A DNA stretch of 64,000 nucleotides from Allacma fusca. Taxonomy: Eukaryota > Arthropoda > Collembola > Symphypleona > Sminthuridae. The stretch is from NCBI GenBank assembly GCA_947179485.1, contig OX359247.1, positions 3,315,060 through 3,379,059 of the forward strand, written 5' to 3'. Positions 10,817 to 24,620 of this stretch are shown in pieces (the first letter of the stretch is position 1; each line of letters starts with the position of its first letter). Under the pieces are notes generated by a model that worked only from the letters and a program-made list of their open reading frames with translations, ran no database searches and was not told where the DNA came from. The position numbers were made by a program, and so were the translations under genes.

Positions 10817-13108
10817 CTGTAAATGAAAGGAACCAGGTTGTTATTATTAAAGTTGGGACATGGTTGAAAATGAGATTTTTAAGGTTTATCCTCCGTGCCG
10901 TTTGAATCCCAAATGTTTCTGCATGCGAACATTTAGAATACATTCAGCTCCCTTGTAATCTCAGGGAATGATTTGCTCGAATTTTGTGCTTCTCATTATT
11001 CAATTTGCCACGAAATTACTTTAAATATAATTTTTCGCACAAAATGTCATGCGAGAGAGAAAGGACATGCAAAACTCCCCTTCACATGCTTACTCAGCAT
11101 GGAGAGGGAATGCTTTGTACATCGAGCACCTTCAACATCGTTCCATGTGTATATTGCAATATAAGCAACCCCTAACTTGCTCAGCGTAATGATCCTTTTC
11201 ACTTTTCTCATAATTTACATCCAATTCATGTTCACCATGTACGCATGCAGACACACAAATGTGAGCACATGTAATATGTACCGAAATAATCGTTCCTTTA
11301 CAGAGTACTGCAATCAAATTGCATAACTCACATAATTACGATTATTGAATTTTCCATAGATTTGGGTGCATTGTCTGCTCAAGTATCATTCTCATTGCAA
11401 TATGAAAGTAATCATCTTAACTGCAAAAAAAAAACTTTGAGCTGTCATATATATTATGAGTCCCTACTCAAGTATCTATAAAAATTCTATAATAATTTCA
11501 AATGACAGTATATGTAGGTAGTATATAGGAATGAGTCATAGCCATAGCTCATATTTTAAATTGAAAACAAGCGTTGTAACATTTTCAGGCCAAAAGGAAG
11601 CCACGGTTTACATATGAGGAATCAAATAATGTCAAACACTCGTTGAGATCATGAATGGAGTCAAGAGTCTCGGCATTGTAAAATGTGGGGGAGGGACCAA
11701 CTCCTTGCCCTGCACTGAACTTAAATGGCCGTATATGAGCAAAAATAATCCAATCTTATTACATCTCAGCTCCTCTTATGCCCTCCTAAGACCACCTTTG
11801 GTTTTTTTTTCTATCCCAACGAGAGATACGCATACATGGGAAGGGATGAAACCAACGAAAAGGAAGACAATGTTGGACATTGTACACACAATGTCCCTCT
11901 CCTGATAGTTTTTTAATGGACGTCAAGTAATTTAATAAGCTTTAACAAGCATTACATGGAATTGTCACGCGTCTCTCACATAGAAAATCATATCTAATCG
12001 TAAGTGTGTGACACCTGACACGCAATCTGTACAGAGGAGTTCAAAAAGTGAATCTCATTTTAAATCAGCAGTCACACATGCCTGCTCCAAGCTACATACC
12101 CTCCATGTAATGTAAGTAATTCCATACATCTATCTCCAAGTACTGTAGAAGATCAACGAAGGACAGGATAGATTCCATTTCGGCACTAGACAACTTTCAT
12201 TGTTTGACTACCCTCCTGTGGTCACTGTTGTCATACATTGAATGAGTACTAAACTCATATTTGTCAATAGTCACACCATCAAACTCCTCATTGTAAGACT
12301 GTAAACTCCAACCTTGATGGTTTCAAGAATTAATAATCATCTATGCAAAATCAAATGATCCTTTACAAAGGTCCTCGACTGGGAATGCACTTGGTTTCTA
12401 TAATATGACAAGATCTCTCCCTTACACAAATCCATCATACTAAATCTTATACATACATATAATATAAATATTTCTTGAGAAGTAAAAGTTGATACTTTGT
12501 TTCATACACACTAGTATTATTGGACAAGTTTTTTTCAAATGCTCAGAGTCAGTCTGAACAAGCATAAAGATTCCTAGGATGAAGGATGATAACCATGAAA
12601 ATTTGACAGGGAACGGATGGGCGAGTACAATAAAATGTTCACACTCGTGCTTTTTTTAAACTTTTCATCATTTTGACAAACACTACTTTAGGGGAAATAC
12701 TTATTACGAACGGAAATATTTTTTACTACACTTTTACATCTACATGCAGACGTCACCTGTAGGAATAGTGCTTGTAAGACATATGTACATGCTTGTACAG
12801 GGAATATAAAACCTGTGTAATTTTAATTGCTGGCAGTAGTACATATGTATATTCCCAGTTGGAGAGATTTTCAGTCAGGGATATGGGTATATGAGCCAAG
12901 CTAGCATAACAGCTACAAATGTATCTACATTTGTCTGACAAATAGGAGTATTTCAAACATTATACAAAATGTTATGTTATCCCTCTGTGTAGTCTACATT
13001 TCAAAAGCAACCAGTTGTAAAAATTACTGTCGACACAGTATCCAAGGTACCTTTGGTTTCCAACATGGTTTTACATTACCATGAGGTGTATGTATCTACT
13101 ATTTGTAC

Positions 13109-13130
13109 ATTTATGTACGTGTACATAAAT
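13109..13130. repeat. Perfect inverted repeat, 10-base arms
   Basis: ATTTATGTAC and its exact complement are separated by two bases (GT). It could be a palindromic protein-binding site or chance in AT-rich DNA with frequent GTAC motifs. Confidence 0.85.
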
Positions 13131-13677
13131 CCACTTGTCCCTACATTATTTCATGCAGAATCCTCAAATCGGTAGGGAACTACAGAAGCCCAACTGACTG
13201 TCTTGTGGGGAATGTTTTCACAAACGTGGTAATCATTTAAGATTGCATGAACCACGAAGGTAAAAATTAAAGGATGGAATTAAATAATGAAAATTATAGA
13301 TGAAAAAAAACTAATTGTGAGTTAAGTAGATAGCAAAAGTGTTTCTCTTTAATAGATGTGACTCTTACGACAAAATCTGCAGCATGCACGAGAGATTCAT
13401 GAGATCCTGAGAGGCATGCCTAATTTATTTACTAGTAATTTAATTAATTTCCCTTCTCTAAAAGTACGTATGTACTTACTCAATTCGCTCGAGTTCAACT
13501 CAGCGGTCAAGGGTTACTGATTTAATTAATACTAGAGCAAAAATTAATTGTTGCGAAGTAACCCTTTCAAATCCGTATATAAGTTTCACTACTGTCCGCT
13601 AAGCATGCATTCATATTCAAAAGTTTCAATTGGGAGGTTGCGTGAAAAAGAAATGAATATATTGGGTTTAAACTCAC

Positions 13678-13701
13678 CCTTCTTGTCATTCTCAACAAGA
13701 G
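13678..13701 (-). other. Exon-like 24-base segment, possible micro-exon of the large gene
   Basis: Preceded on the minus strand by a pyrimidine-rich tract and a CTACTACAG acceptor; followed by a strong donor AAGG|GTGAGT. In one frame it reads LVENDKK and leaves one base, which matches the phase needed to enter the leader at 10816 in the frame DKSPKKAPYINEV. It could be a 5' untranslated exon, part of an alternative N-terminus, or chance. Confidence 0.25.
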
Positions 13702-14270
13702 CTGTAGTAGGATTACGTGGAGAGTGAGGAGGTTCACGATAGGAAAGGAAATTAAAATTACAGCCTATTTTGTTTTAATTACTGGGAATTGTAGCGAACT
13801 CTCAAAAATGCATTGGAGCCTGAGCATGCAAAAATGCAGGTGGATTTGAATTAATTAGAATTCAGGATTTGATTCATGATGATTGAAAACATTTTAGCAA
13901 AATTCCGCGTATGTGTGCTTTGTTGAGTTTTGAATTCCATTGGAGAAAAAAAAAGATGAATGCGTGTTTCTGAGTATAGGAGAGTTAAAGGGAAAGAAGG
14001 GAAAAAATGGGAATATAAAAATGTAAGAAATGACCTGTTTCCCACGAAGTTTTTTATTTGTCCATGTAAATATTCCCATTAGGTTGTAGCCGTGTAAAAA
14101 TCTTTAGAGCTACCCCTACATCACTGTCCTTATCCTCATGACGGTGGAGTCTGTACACACAGGCACACACACACACAGTCAAGAGTCAACGAGCAAGAGG
14201 CAGAGTAGGGTCGGACACACTTTTCTTTATCACTTACTACATGGCATCCTAAAGTCGTAACTTTTTTCAG

Positions 14271-14355
14271 ATGGATGATTTTATACATACGATTAAATCT
14301 CGAGGCGGCCGACGGTTCCCATCCTCATCCAGGGAGAAGAACAAGAGAGGATAGA
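14271..14355 (+). other. Exon-like 85-base GC-rich segment
   Basis: Bounded by CTTTTTTCAG and a GTAAGTACC donor, and locally CpG-rich (GAGGCGGCCGACGG). One frame is fully open (phase 1 in, phase 0 out) and includes NLEAADGSHPHPGRRTRED. No partner exon is identified. It may be a regulatory patch or a minus-strand leader exon instead. Confidence 0.15.
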
Positions 14356-17306
14356 GTAAGTACCACAATCTTTATTCCCTTTTAAGAGCTTCCACATTCG
14401 ATCCTTAACATACTGTCACAAATACGCGCGTTGTTCTTTAATCCACTGAAGAAGGAGGAAAAAAAACTCCTATTCCTCTCCCATCATCTTCTAAAAGTCT
14501 CCATTAAAAAAAAACTTTCTTAGGAAATATACAATTTACTATAATTCCCTTCAGGTTTCCTAATATACTTGCACATGCAAAAACGTTTGGGCTTTAATTT
14601 CCAAGGCGGTATCTACTTGTTGTTTGCATAACTCTTGACAATTGTACAACATTGTGCCACTCCACAGTAACGTGTGGTGTGGTCTCTGATCACATGATGT
14701 GTATGGACGCAAGAGAGAAAATCTGAAAGTCAAGTTAAAAATAATCCCATGGACATTTTTTTTATGCCTCGGCTTCAAAAGAACTACCACTTGTCCATTC
14801 TTTAATTATTATTAAAAGCCGTAAAGGTTTTTATCCATGGCGTGACAAAAGTCCCAGAACCAGCTAAATTATTATTTTTACCTTGTCAATGGGATTTTGC
14901 ATGATAGCAATCAACGTCCGTAATTATCCTATTGACACCCAGTCTTCCCTGGAACACTCATTATTATTCTTGTACTCGTCTTAAAGTAGTACTTTGTACG
15001 AAAGAGTCGGAGGAGACCCGTCCGACGTGTAGAAAAAATATCCCATTATTTAAACTCACCTTATATAAAGTCATCCAGAGGGAAAATTAAGTTTGCTGTC
15101 AAGGCTAAGCCCGTTGCGGAGTGCACATGTCATAATAATTCCTTGATGTAAGAGACTATTCTAACCCATGGCAACTCTGGCAAGGTGCAGTATGAGAGGA
15201 ATTTTTTTAGCACAAGATTCCATCCCTTGTGAAGAGAGCAGAGTACTATTGTGAGATTAGATATGAAGCCATAACATTAAAAGGGAGTATTAAAGAGTTG
15301 AAAAAATTCACGTGTGTCTCATTTTTTATAAACAATACACATGTGCGGGGATGGAAGGCCTGGGAAGTCGTATATTTCTCCACTGTGTCATCATTATTAG
15401 CTTCAAAATAAGAAATAACATTTAGCAGAATAGAGAGCGTATATACATTTTCTCACTAACGCATAACGTTCCGGTATGGAGGACGTCCCTATTGTGCAGA
15501 TGAGGATGGTAAAAAAAATTATTTTTTTTCCTTATCCTTCCATACACTCACATAGGCACACATTGCAATGGCTTCTTATAGTTTCTTAGCCTAAAAACTG
15601 TATATCTATAGCTTAAAAAAGATGCGACTTTTAAAGTCTTGTTCAGAGAATGAGCATAAGTTTTTTCGGAGCCTGTATCCATTTGATGAATTCATACTTT
15701 GAGCTATATCTACATAAATACTCAAGGGACGAGGGGAATACTCAGGAGTGAGACATCATGTGAAAAAGACAAATGCAGAAAGGGACTCAAGTGAGGAATA
15801 AGTATAACTCATATGTAATACTGTCTGATTACGACGTCCCATCCAAGATCTCAGCAGGCCAATGCACTCGTAATGGATAAACTTTTAGCTACTGCGAGAG
15901 CCCCAGTCCCAGCAGTGCATGCTCATAGCTCTTTTTTAGCTCCACGAAATAGAATTTTTTAACTACCAGTTACGACAACAACTATGTGTTTTATTACTAC
16001 CAGTACATATATCCCTACGCATAGTAAAAGTCGTCCGAGATGATCTTGACTGGCTGTAAATACTAATTTGTCATTTACATACCCGCTACCATAAGATACG
16101 ATAAGACTACTACATGAGCTTCTTAATTGGAATCCCTTCCGTTCTCTCAATACTCAATAAAAATTAGAAGGACAAGATAAATACTCATAAATGTAGAAAG
16201 GTCGTTGAAGTAACCATCTGGCTAATCGGAATCAAAGCTTTTCTAATTATTGGTTACATATAATCCAGATACACTCACTACCTTATTGTGTCTCATCAAC
16301 AGATATAGATATGCCTAAGGAGTATACATAAAACAAATATGCTCCACACACAGAACGACACAACGGCATGAAATCTATTATTTTTTTTTGCTTCAAATCG
16401 AATTATCGTGCCCTAACCACCGTAAATATATTTGTACTTGACTACAGCACACACTTTCCTACTCTTACCTTGATATGACCTGATACTATTTATTCTGGGG
16501 TTGTGATTCCTTTGTATCATAAATGCAACATCATATTGGGATTTAGTTTCTAAGAGATAATTCTTCATAGACAGGGACGGCTGATTTGTTTTACTGTCTC
16601 CATATAATTATATGCAGGGATATTACATTTTTTGCACTATGGATGTACATTCCAACTATGTATGTATGTACGTCCATAGTCATAGGGGGGCACATTGGCT
16701 AAATGGGAACTCTGATGGGAGACAAATCATGATTAATTTCGAAAGCATGAGGCAGACTCCACAAGAGGTTATTTTTAAGGACATTATCATGAAAAAATTG
16801 ATAAAAAATCTGAGGACGTGCTCCTCCAAGAGAGCAGTATAAGGAAATGGTCTTAGCTCTACCTACACGTTACATATCTACCTGCCTGCACCCAAAGTAG
16901 TAATTATTTTTGGCAAGGATAGCCCAACTCCCTGGAATCCATGATTATTTATGAGTAATAAAAACATTAGCTCCATGCTCTTATGATGAACACCTCCGTG
17001 ACCCCTGATATCTAAAATATAGGTTTAAATCTTTGTTTATGAGACAGGGCTCATTATTAAACTTGAAGAAGGGGGAAAGGGTGCAAACTCCATAAGTGTT
17101 TTCCTAACTGGCATCAAACGTGAAAAGGTGTGGACAGGGTCTCATCCCGGTTTGATTTCTCTCATCCCATCAGTCATGACTGCAGTAATGACTTACTGCC
17201 AGCTATGCCCTTTAAATTATCAGAGCTTACAGTACTCAAGGAATGTATCGGCACGGGGAGATAAGTTGTACAAAATGTATCCGGTAAGTGCTTTGTAAGT
17301 ATGTAC

Positions 17307-17322
17307 GTGTGTGTGTGTGTGT
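17307..17322. repeat. (GT)n microsatellite
   Basis: Eight GT dinucleotides, followed by a short broken GT stretch. Confidence 0.9.
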
Positions 17323-19920
17323 TTGAGCGTGTGTGGGAAGCTAGTCATTTTTTCCCCTCAAAAGTTAAAAGTTAACTCCCACTTGGAACAAGAAAAGTTC
17401 CCCAGTGTGATACATATTAATTCATTAGACATGATATAGGGAATAGAACACTTTTTTATACAAATTTACGAAAGTAAACAAAAAGGAGTAAATTCCAAGA
17501 GATTTGTCTCAATTGCTATGTCACTTTTGCTCATGTCGTGTGCTTCTCTTATAAGTAACAACTACCTCACACTCGATGTTAATGTATCAAATGTTTAGCA
17601 TAAACTCTCCTGCATAAATGTTTCCATTGATGCTGTGATTTACCAAAAGGGATTTCCTTTTGGAAAATGACAGTTGAGAAATTAGTAACAAACTCTAGAA
17701 AAACTGGCTCGACCCATTTCCTCAAGTCAGAATCTTTAAGAAGACTGCCATTAAATTGCAACCTTGACGAGACTGAAAAAAATGTCCGAAGTTCAAAATC
17801 AAAACGATTTGAGTTCCAATTCCTATGAAATATATCTATAATAGTCAAATACATACAAGCTTTCCGATCCTGACCAACAAAACGTAGACTTTCCTTTTGT
17901 CAGGAAAAAAAAATAATACTCCACATTCTTCTGACGAGATTATTCGCAATTGACTTTCAAGTCAATACATTTTGAGGGCCTGATGGACACACTCCGAGAC
18001 ATGGACGTACATACTACTGCAGTACATAATATTTGAACGTGGATCCCACAGTTGCAATCTCATGCCTGTCTTTTAGATATGTATGTATTGATGCTGGCTA
18101 TTACATATACATACAAACTTCCAGGTACATTGGTTGGATACCTTTGGAGTAACATGGAGGTGCAAGAACATGTCAGTATCTACAGATATATTTGCTTCTG
18201 ATGTATCTAGTATGCAGTGATACAGACTTGAGTCACAGTGTCTACACTTCAGCCTGACTGATGAATAAAATTCAATGGAATTTATAATTCATAACGTAGG
18301 TACACTCAAAGAATACAAATTACAGATTAAACATATTTTTTTTTCTGCCTGGGCAATTACAGTGGAACGCGAACGGAACTTCAAGTAGACACGCCATAAT
18401 ATCATAACAAGAGCTGTGAGTGAAGTGAGAGAGCTGTGCAAAACCCTTTCATGTACTAATAAGCTACTTCCATTGAGCGGACTCTTTTTTCCCCTTGAGG
18501 TACATATCTATAGATACATATTTTTCTTAAAGCTACTTAAACATGAGCTGTATTCTTGTAGTAAAGAACATCACTATTTCATTCCTAAAAAATTTGTTCA
18601 CACCTTCTATAGACTTGGATTTTCTACACCTATTAATAATAATCTCAGCGATTAATTCACCCTTTTTTATTCCCTCCTGACCTAAAACTCCGCGTCTCTC
18701 TGTTCAGAGTTAGTCTTCGGAAAGCCATCATGCATCAGCTCCATCGCATCACGTTATATATGTATCCTCCATTGAGGCCCCCGTAAATTCAACACTTGCT
18801 TGAGAACTTACTGAAACTCTAAATCAAACCACGAGATGATGTCCAAAGGATTCTCCTTTAGTCATACGTCATCCCAAAAGTAATAATTACCAGGGGAAAA
18901 AATGGGAATCCAGGACGTGAACAACTCCAACCAAAACACCTCAAAAGTGTCTAAATAAATCATACTTGATCAGACTCCCACGTCCGAGTTGCTTTCCATA
19001 GATAGTTATAAATAAAATTTGTAAAATTCTGAAACTTAATAATATTTTGTCTCACACAATCTACAAAGATGAATCCCTCATAGACAGAGGAAACCACTTA
19101 AAGCAATTTCTGAGGCGGAAACTGGAAACGATAGGAGACATTGAGGCTTTTAGCGTCTCATATCGCCTCCGTACAAGGTCGGGCTAACGTGAATATTTCC
19201 TGATATGACTAGATATTTAGCTTTGAGAATAGTATTCAAAATAATGAACGAGGGAAATTCATAAAAGTGACATTTCTCTAGCCAGACAACAACATTAGCA
19301 TTAATAGATGGGAATAGCACGTACATCCTGCCAGGTCTATATGGACTGTAACACTGTACAGTACTCTATATAAAGAAGTTTAGAAAAACAATCTATACAC
19401 CCACGCCCAGTGCTTAGGAAAACAATTTGTGCTTGTCATTAGCCCTTGCCTTCAACGCGGATTAGTACCATATGTTTCCCTTATTTTCAAAGTCAACTGT
19501 CGACCTCGGACTTTATCATCAAGCTGTGGGGAGCTCCAAAAAAGCCCAACCCCATCATGTCTGAACTGAAAATGTGACAGGAGTTTCATAATAGTCTCAG
19601 ACAACAGGATTTACTCAGTCTTCAATCTCCACTATACTTTCAACTTTGATTACTATCCGGATCATTCTCCGGTTGCACAGATTAAATCCCTTTCCTGGAA
19701 GGATCCTCAAGCCTATAGATATTGTGGACAACAAGGTAATTCTCACACGATGGATTTTGTCTATTGGAGCTCCACGATCGTATTGCACACTGCACTTGAC
19801 TCAAATCACACGACACAATTACCTATATAACTATTGGGTCTGTGTCTGTATAGCTCACAAGCTAATTACCAATAAATAAATATGCGTAAACATAGAAGAG
19901 TACATACGCAACTTAAATAT

Positions 19921-20030
19921 AATAAATAAGCAAATGTAAAATAATAAATACGCAAATGTAAAAGAACAAATACGCAAACGTAGAAGAATAAATAAACAAA
20001 TGTAGAATAATTAATACGTGAATGTAAAAT
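19921..20030. repeat. Minisatellite, five 22-base units
   Basis: Five consecutive 22-base units with core AATACGCAAATGTA and a few substitutions per unit. Two more degenerate units precede it from about 19871. Units stay in register without indels. It produces a chance repetitive minus-strand reading frame, which I do not call a gene. Confidence 0.9.
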
Positions 20031-20242
20031 CCTCTTATGAAGGGGAACACTGCAATTATGAAGGACTAAGCTTAAGTGCGTCTCAAGGAGTGAGGCTTGA
20101 GCAACTTTTAGCGTAAATATATTTAAAAAATATTTCGGAATTCGAACACACCTGTGAAACCTATAAATGAAAATATTTGCCATCAATTAGCACTATAGTA
20201 GTAGATAACGAAGGAATTATATGGAGAAATATCGAGAGATAC

Positions 20243-20261
20243 AGAGAGAGAGAGAGAGAGT
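20243..20261. repeat. (AG)n microsatellite
   Basis: Nine AG dinucleotides, about 210 bases after the 22-base minisatellite. Confidence 0.9.
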
Positions 20262-21764
20262 GATGCGTAAAAAGGAACAAACCCGTTGACCGCACAGAGA
20301 GCAAACAATATTCATTAATATACAGCAATTAAGATGGGCTGAGCTAGAAATTTGCATAGTGAATTATTTTTATTTCCGAAGCGATGAAAGCTAAGACACT
20401 CCTATCGTTTTACAATTTGATCACAATACAACCCAGTGTAGGGATACGTGTACACTGACAAGTCATAGAGCTCTGAATGAAAGGCATTACATCATTACGT
20501 AATTAAGATTGAAAGCTCTTTTGAAATTCCTCACACTAATAAATACAGAGAGGACTTGTAATTAATAAGCCTTGTGTACAGAGCTCATGTCTCTCACACC
20601 GACACTCACAACATGCAGGCTATTAATTACATAATTACTTTCCAAATATAATCCCCATGCACATTTTGGAATAACTTATCCTCAGATATGCTGGGCTGGA
20701 TATGTCTATAGGGTCTGCCTATGAGTATGTACCACCTATGTATGCATGTGGTGTGCAAGCAATCAAGTGTGTATTCAAGTATTGGCAATCCCAACTGCCG
20801 GGTTAAAAAGCGATTGGTGAAAAACTGCAATTACTGTACTTGGATAGTTACAAGTCGTCGGCTAATTCAACCACAAGTGAAGGATGTCGTTCTTAAAAAA
20901 AAGGTAAGAGCAACAGTGAGATGCATAAGCATGGACATATGTAAAGGAATGGTTGTTAAAGGGGAAACAAACAAACATCCACAGAGTTTGGACAGTTCAT
21001 TAGTTTTGGCTGCCATCGTTATAGATACTACTTAATCCTCATGAGACAAGTTACGTTGGGACTGGGGATGGTAGGAGGCCATATGCCTGCTTTCGGCACT
21101 CAACCCATATGAAGATTAATGTGTTCTACTTTAATCTATCAAAATGATTCCCTCGGATCACTCATGATTTGCATAATAGTAAAATCAACATGCAGGTGTA
21201 AACAAATCATCCAGCACAAGTTCACATGGGAAGGATTCGTGTATGTAGATGTAGTGGGAATGGTTATTATTACTTCTGACTTTTTTATTACAGTTACAAC
21301 CATCGAAAGTAAAAGTTGCATCATGCAGACAGTGAAACTGTAGCAGAGAGTTAATTTCATATTTAAATTTTGCTCCAAATGATTTCCAAACTTGAAATAA
21401 TTATTAGAAGTAGACATGTCGACTCCAACTCAGCTAATTCGTATCAAAACATTTACATTACGAAATGCGTGGTCATCATAGTCATAATTAAGTACAGAAT
21501 CCAGACTCGCCCACAAATCTTTCATCACAAAATCAACAAAGTATTTTGAGCTGATCAGCCATTCCCTACGCCATTCCCACAGGAATAGTAGTAATTCCTC
21601 TCACTTTGTTTAACTGAGTCCGTTCTAGCATATTTTAATTCTAAATTAAAATTCTTTATTACCGTCTTCCTCAAAGAGGGATTTAGTCATTTGGGAAGCG
21701 TGTGTACCTGTCGATTTAGATTTCTACATATTCTGACCATGTAGGAAAAGGTATGAAAATTTTA

Positions 21765-21857
21765 AAAAATATTTTTATAGCATACAAATTCCATTAAAAA
21801 TATTTTTATAGCGAACAAATTTCATTACAAATATTTTTATAGCATGCTAATTTCATT
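21765..21857. repeat. Minisatellite, three 31-base units
   Basis: Units at 21765-21795, 21796-21826 and 21827-21857, all sharing the core ATATTTTTATAGC and ending in CATT. A truncated fourth unit (AAAAATAATA) follows. Only a few substitutions separate the copies. Confidence 0.92.
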
Positions 21858-23385
21858 AAAAATAATAATGAGCAATGTCCTTGTAAAATTTAATATGAAA
21901 TGTTTTTTCTATCAACAGGAAGACATTTATTTAGGGATCTTCAACGAGTATCTATATCTACTCTGATCAGAGGTCTCATACAAACAACACAAAGAAGAGT
22001 ACTATCATGTAGTGATTGAAAGTAAAAATTCTTTTGGTATAAAGTAGAAATACAATGTGCTTGTCAGTCAAAACGCTTTAAATTGACATCAAGGTCTCGT
22101 TACTTTTGAGGCAAGTCTAAAATTACTTGATACCCCTTCATCTTCACTGCAATCACTCCCAAAAATTGTTATTATTACTGCACATTTAAAACCCCTACAG
22201 TTACATACTATTAGGGACAAACATCCTCAAGGGAAAGAATTTATTCTGGAATTAAAATATCATGAGAGCCTCGTTAGAAAAATCCTTGCCTGGAGCTTAC
22301 ACTTATTCATCTCCGTCCGACACACATCCATGACTCAATTAGCAATATATTACATCATTTTAAAATTGTAAAAGCCCTTTACCAAATTGCTAATTTCCCT
22401 TTTGCCAATATGAGATTTGACTTACGACCAGAAATCCCTAGCCGTGTCGACAGTCCCACACGCTGCAATTAATGGAACTTGGACATTATCATGAGGGATT
22501 AAATACACACTGAACTATACTAATCCGATCAGCCCATATAAATATGATTAGGCAGTACACATTTCAATGGGGATTCCAACACACTGATTAATTGGCTAGA
22601 GTAGGAGCCCTGACAGGTACATGCCTCTCCTGGCAATCTGTAGGAAAATCCACTTAAGAGCTCATGATTTGCTCGTAAAGAAATATGGGATGCCCTATAA
22701 CCAGAACATGTGGTTTCCCACCATTATTGTAAGGGGCATTTGGCCCAGACACCATGTTCTTCATAATATTGGGCAAATCTTCAAATTTATATACAATGAT
22801 TATGCATGTACAATTGTGGGGCTCGGAAAATCAAATCTAGATTGGGATAGGAGCCAAAAAGCATTTTCTCACTGGTCTCCACTACACACATACAAACACA
22901 CACATACACACAATTATCTGCATAAATGTAAACAAAGGGGATCTCACGAGCAGTCAAAGCTGACCAAAAGCATTAATAAGATCGCGAATGATATAATAAT
23001 TGCAAGTCCTGTTGTAAATATTTACAATCCGTTAAAAAAAATAAACAACGTTGTAAAACTCATTTTTTTGGGAGCAAACATTCAATTTTTTCATTAGCCG
23101 ATATCCTATTATTTACTCACAATGTGTACTTAACTCTGAGGCCATATGTACTATATAGAGTTGTACCGTACCGCACGGCTTGGACTCCTTCAACCCCAAT
23201 GCAGCAGCAATTACAAAAGGCTACTCAAGACCATTAGATTTATTATAGAAAAGAAAGAGAATTGGCTGTTGATAAAAATGCAGGTCCGAGAAGTAAAAGT
23301 TGCTCAATAAATATCAATTGGGAATTATCAAGGATCAGAAAGTCATGGTTTTAATCTCTTGAAATCAGTCAATTCCGAGTACATA

Positions 23386-23449
23386 CAGGTATGCAAAATA
23401 CACATTATGTATGTAAAATACACACACACAGGTATGTAAAGTACACACT
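23386..23449. repeat. Degenerate tandem repeat, about 22-base unit
   Basis: Three imperfect copies of a GGTATGTAAAATACACAC-like unit, the middle one merging into a short CA run. Confidence 0.7.
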
Positions 23450-24560
23450 GCTAGATTGCTACTCCCCTCGCATACTTTATTGTTGCGGTACGGACACAAA
23501 TCAGCATCTCTGAACCAAAGTGTTTGAAGCCTTAAGAGCCATAATAATTCAAACTGTAAGTGCATATTCCTTCACTGAAAGTGAATTCATTACATGAGTT
23601 GCTCTCGTAAGAGCGGTGGGGATACGTGTATAGAGGCGAAAGAGATCTACACATTCCTTCTCAAGTTTGTATTCCCAAAGATTTTTGATGAACACGATTT
23701 TTGAATGGGGCGATCCATCAAAAATGTTATAGTTTCCATTGTTCTCCTTTTTATTAATTCTATTATTTTTTAATAATTTTCCCTTTGAAGTTGATTATTA
23801 TTTCCGACTCTGGTACAAGTCAGGCCTGATGGTTCTGTCCACACAATATAAGCTATTGTGCCAATTCAATTTCTAAAGGTCAGGCTTACATGGGCTGATT
23901 TGACTGGGCAATTGTGGTCAATAGCGCTATTGTACGCTCATTTGCATTTGTATGGGTTAAGTACAGGCGTAAGTACGGGACAATGGTATCTTTTCAAGTT
24001 ACATTTACCATTTTGGTTTGGTCATAGAGGGTTTTCTTTTGCTAGGACTACAGTATACAGTATGCACTGACACATGTATTTACATTTATAGTTGTAAATA
24101 ATACAATGACATTAAATGGTTGGGAGCCTCAGGAGTCGTCTATTTGTTCTTCACTCTCCTTCTCCTTCCTTTTATGAGGCGGATGGAGAGGTTCGAGTTC
24201 AGGTTTAGTAAATTATTAAGGTCAACAAATTAATTCGTTGTTATGAAAATTGCCATTTAGCTCTTTCCATTCAATTCAATTCCTTCGGACAGTATGTGTA
24301 TGTACATACGCTCCAAATTCCTCAACTCTTCTGAGACATTCCCTTTTTTTCTCTCTTATATGCATACAATGACAGTGACACTTGAGGAGGGAAATAGTAC
24401 TAGAAATATATCCTCTTCAATTAAAAGTTCGATTGTTCAGACGTGTGTTTCCATTTCTTACATTATCACCCCCTTCTTCACCCTTCCTTCCTCTCATCGT
24501 CGTGTACATACTCATCTTTAATTAGTTTGTACACATGCGGAGCATATATGCATGGGAGGT

Positions 24561-24620
24561 GTTCAGATATATATGGACATGTTCAGATATGTATGAATGT
24601 GTTCAGCTATGTATGTAATT
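24561..24620. repeat. Minisatellite, three 20-base units
   Basis: Three consecutive 20-base units, each starting GTTCAG[AC]TAT, in perfect register with a handful of substitutions. Confidence 0.88.

Larger units (their letters stand above)
10817..19870. other. Non-coding block: probable first intron or 5' flank of the large gene
   Basis: AT-rich sequence with no convincing gene. The intron entering the large gene at 10816 begins inside or beyond this block. It contains the exon-like segments at 13678-13701 and 14271-14355, another minus-strand segment ending at a strong donor at 15060, the palindrome at 13109-13130 and the GT repeat at 17307. Reading frames here are short and uncharacteristic. 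Confidence 0.65.

Noticed and set aside
22426..22462. 37-base minus-strand segment with a TTAATTGCAG acceptor and GTAAGT donor
   Set aside because: Very short, weak exon-side donor context, and two different frames are equally open, so there is no way to support it.
22621..23097. Longest open frame outside the large gene (158 codons, plus strand)
   Set aside because: The composition is erratic, part is made by a CA repeat (HTYKHTHTH), there is no domain or signal peptide, and length is within chance for this much sequence.
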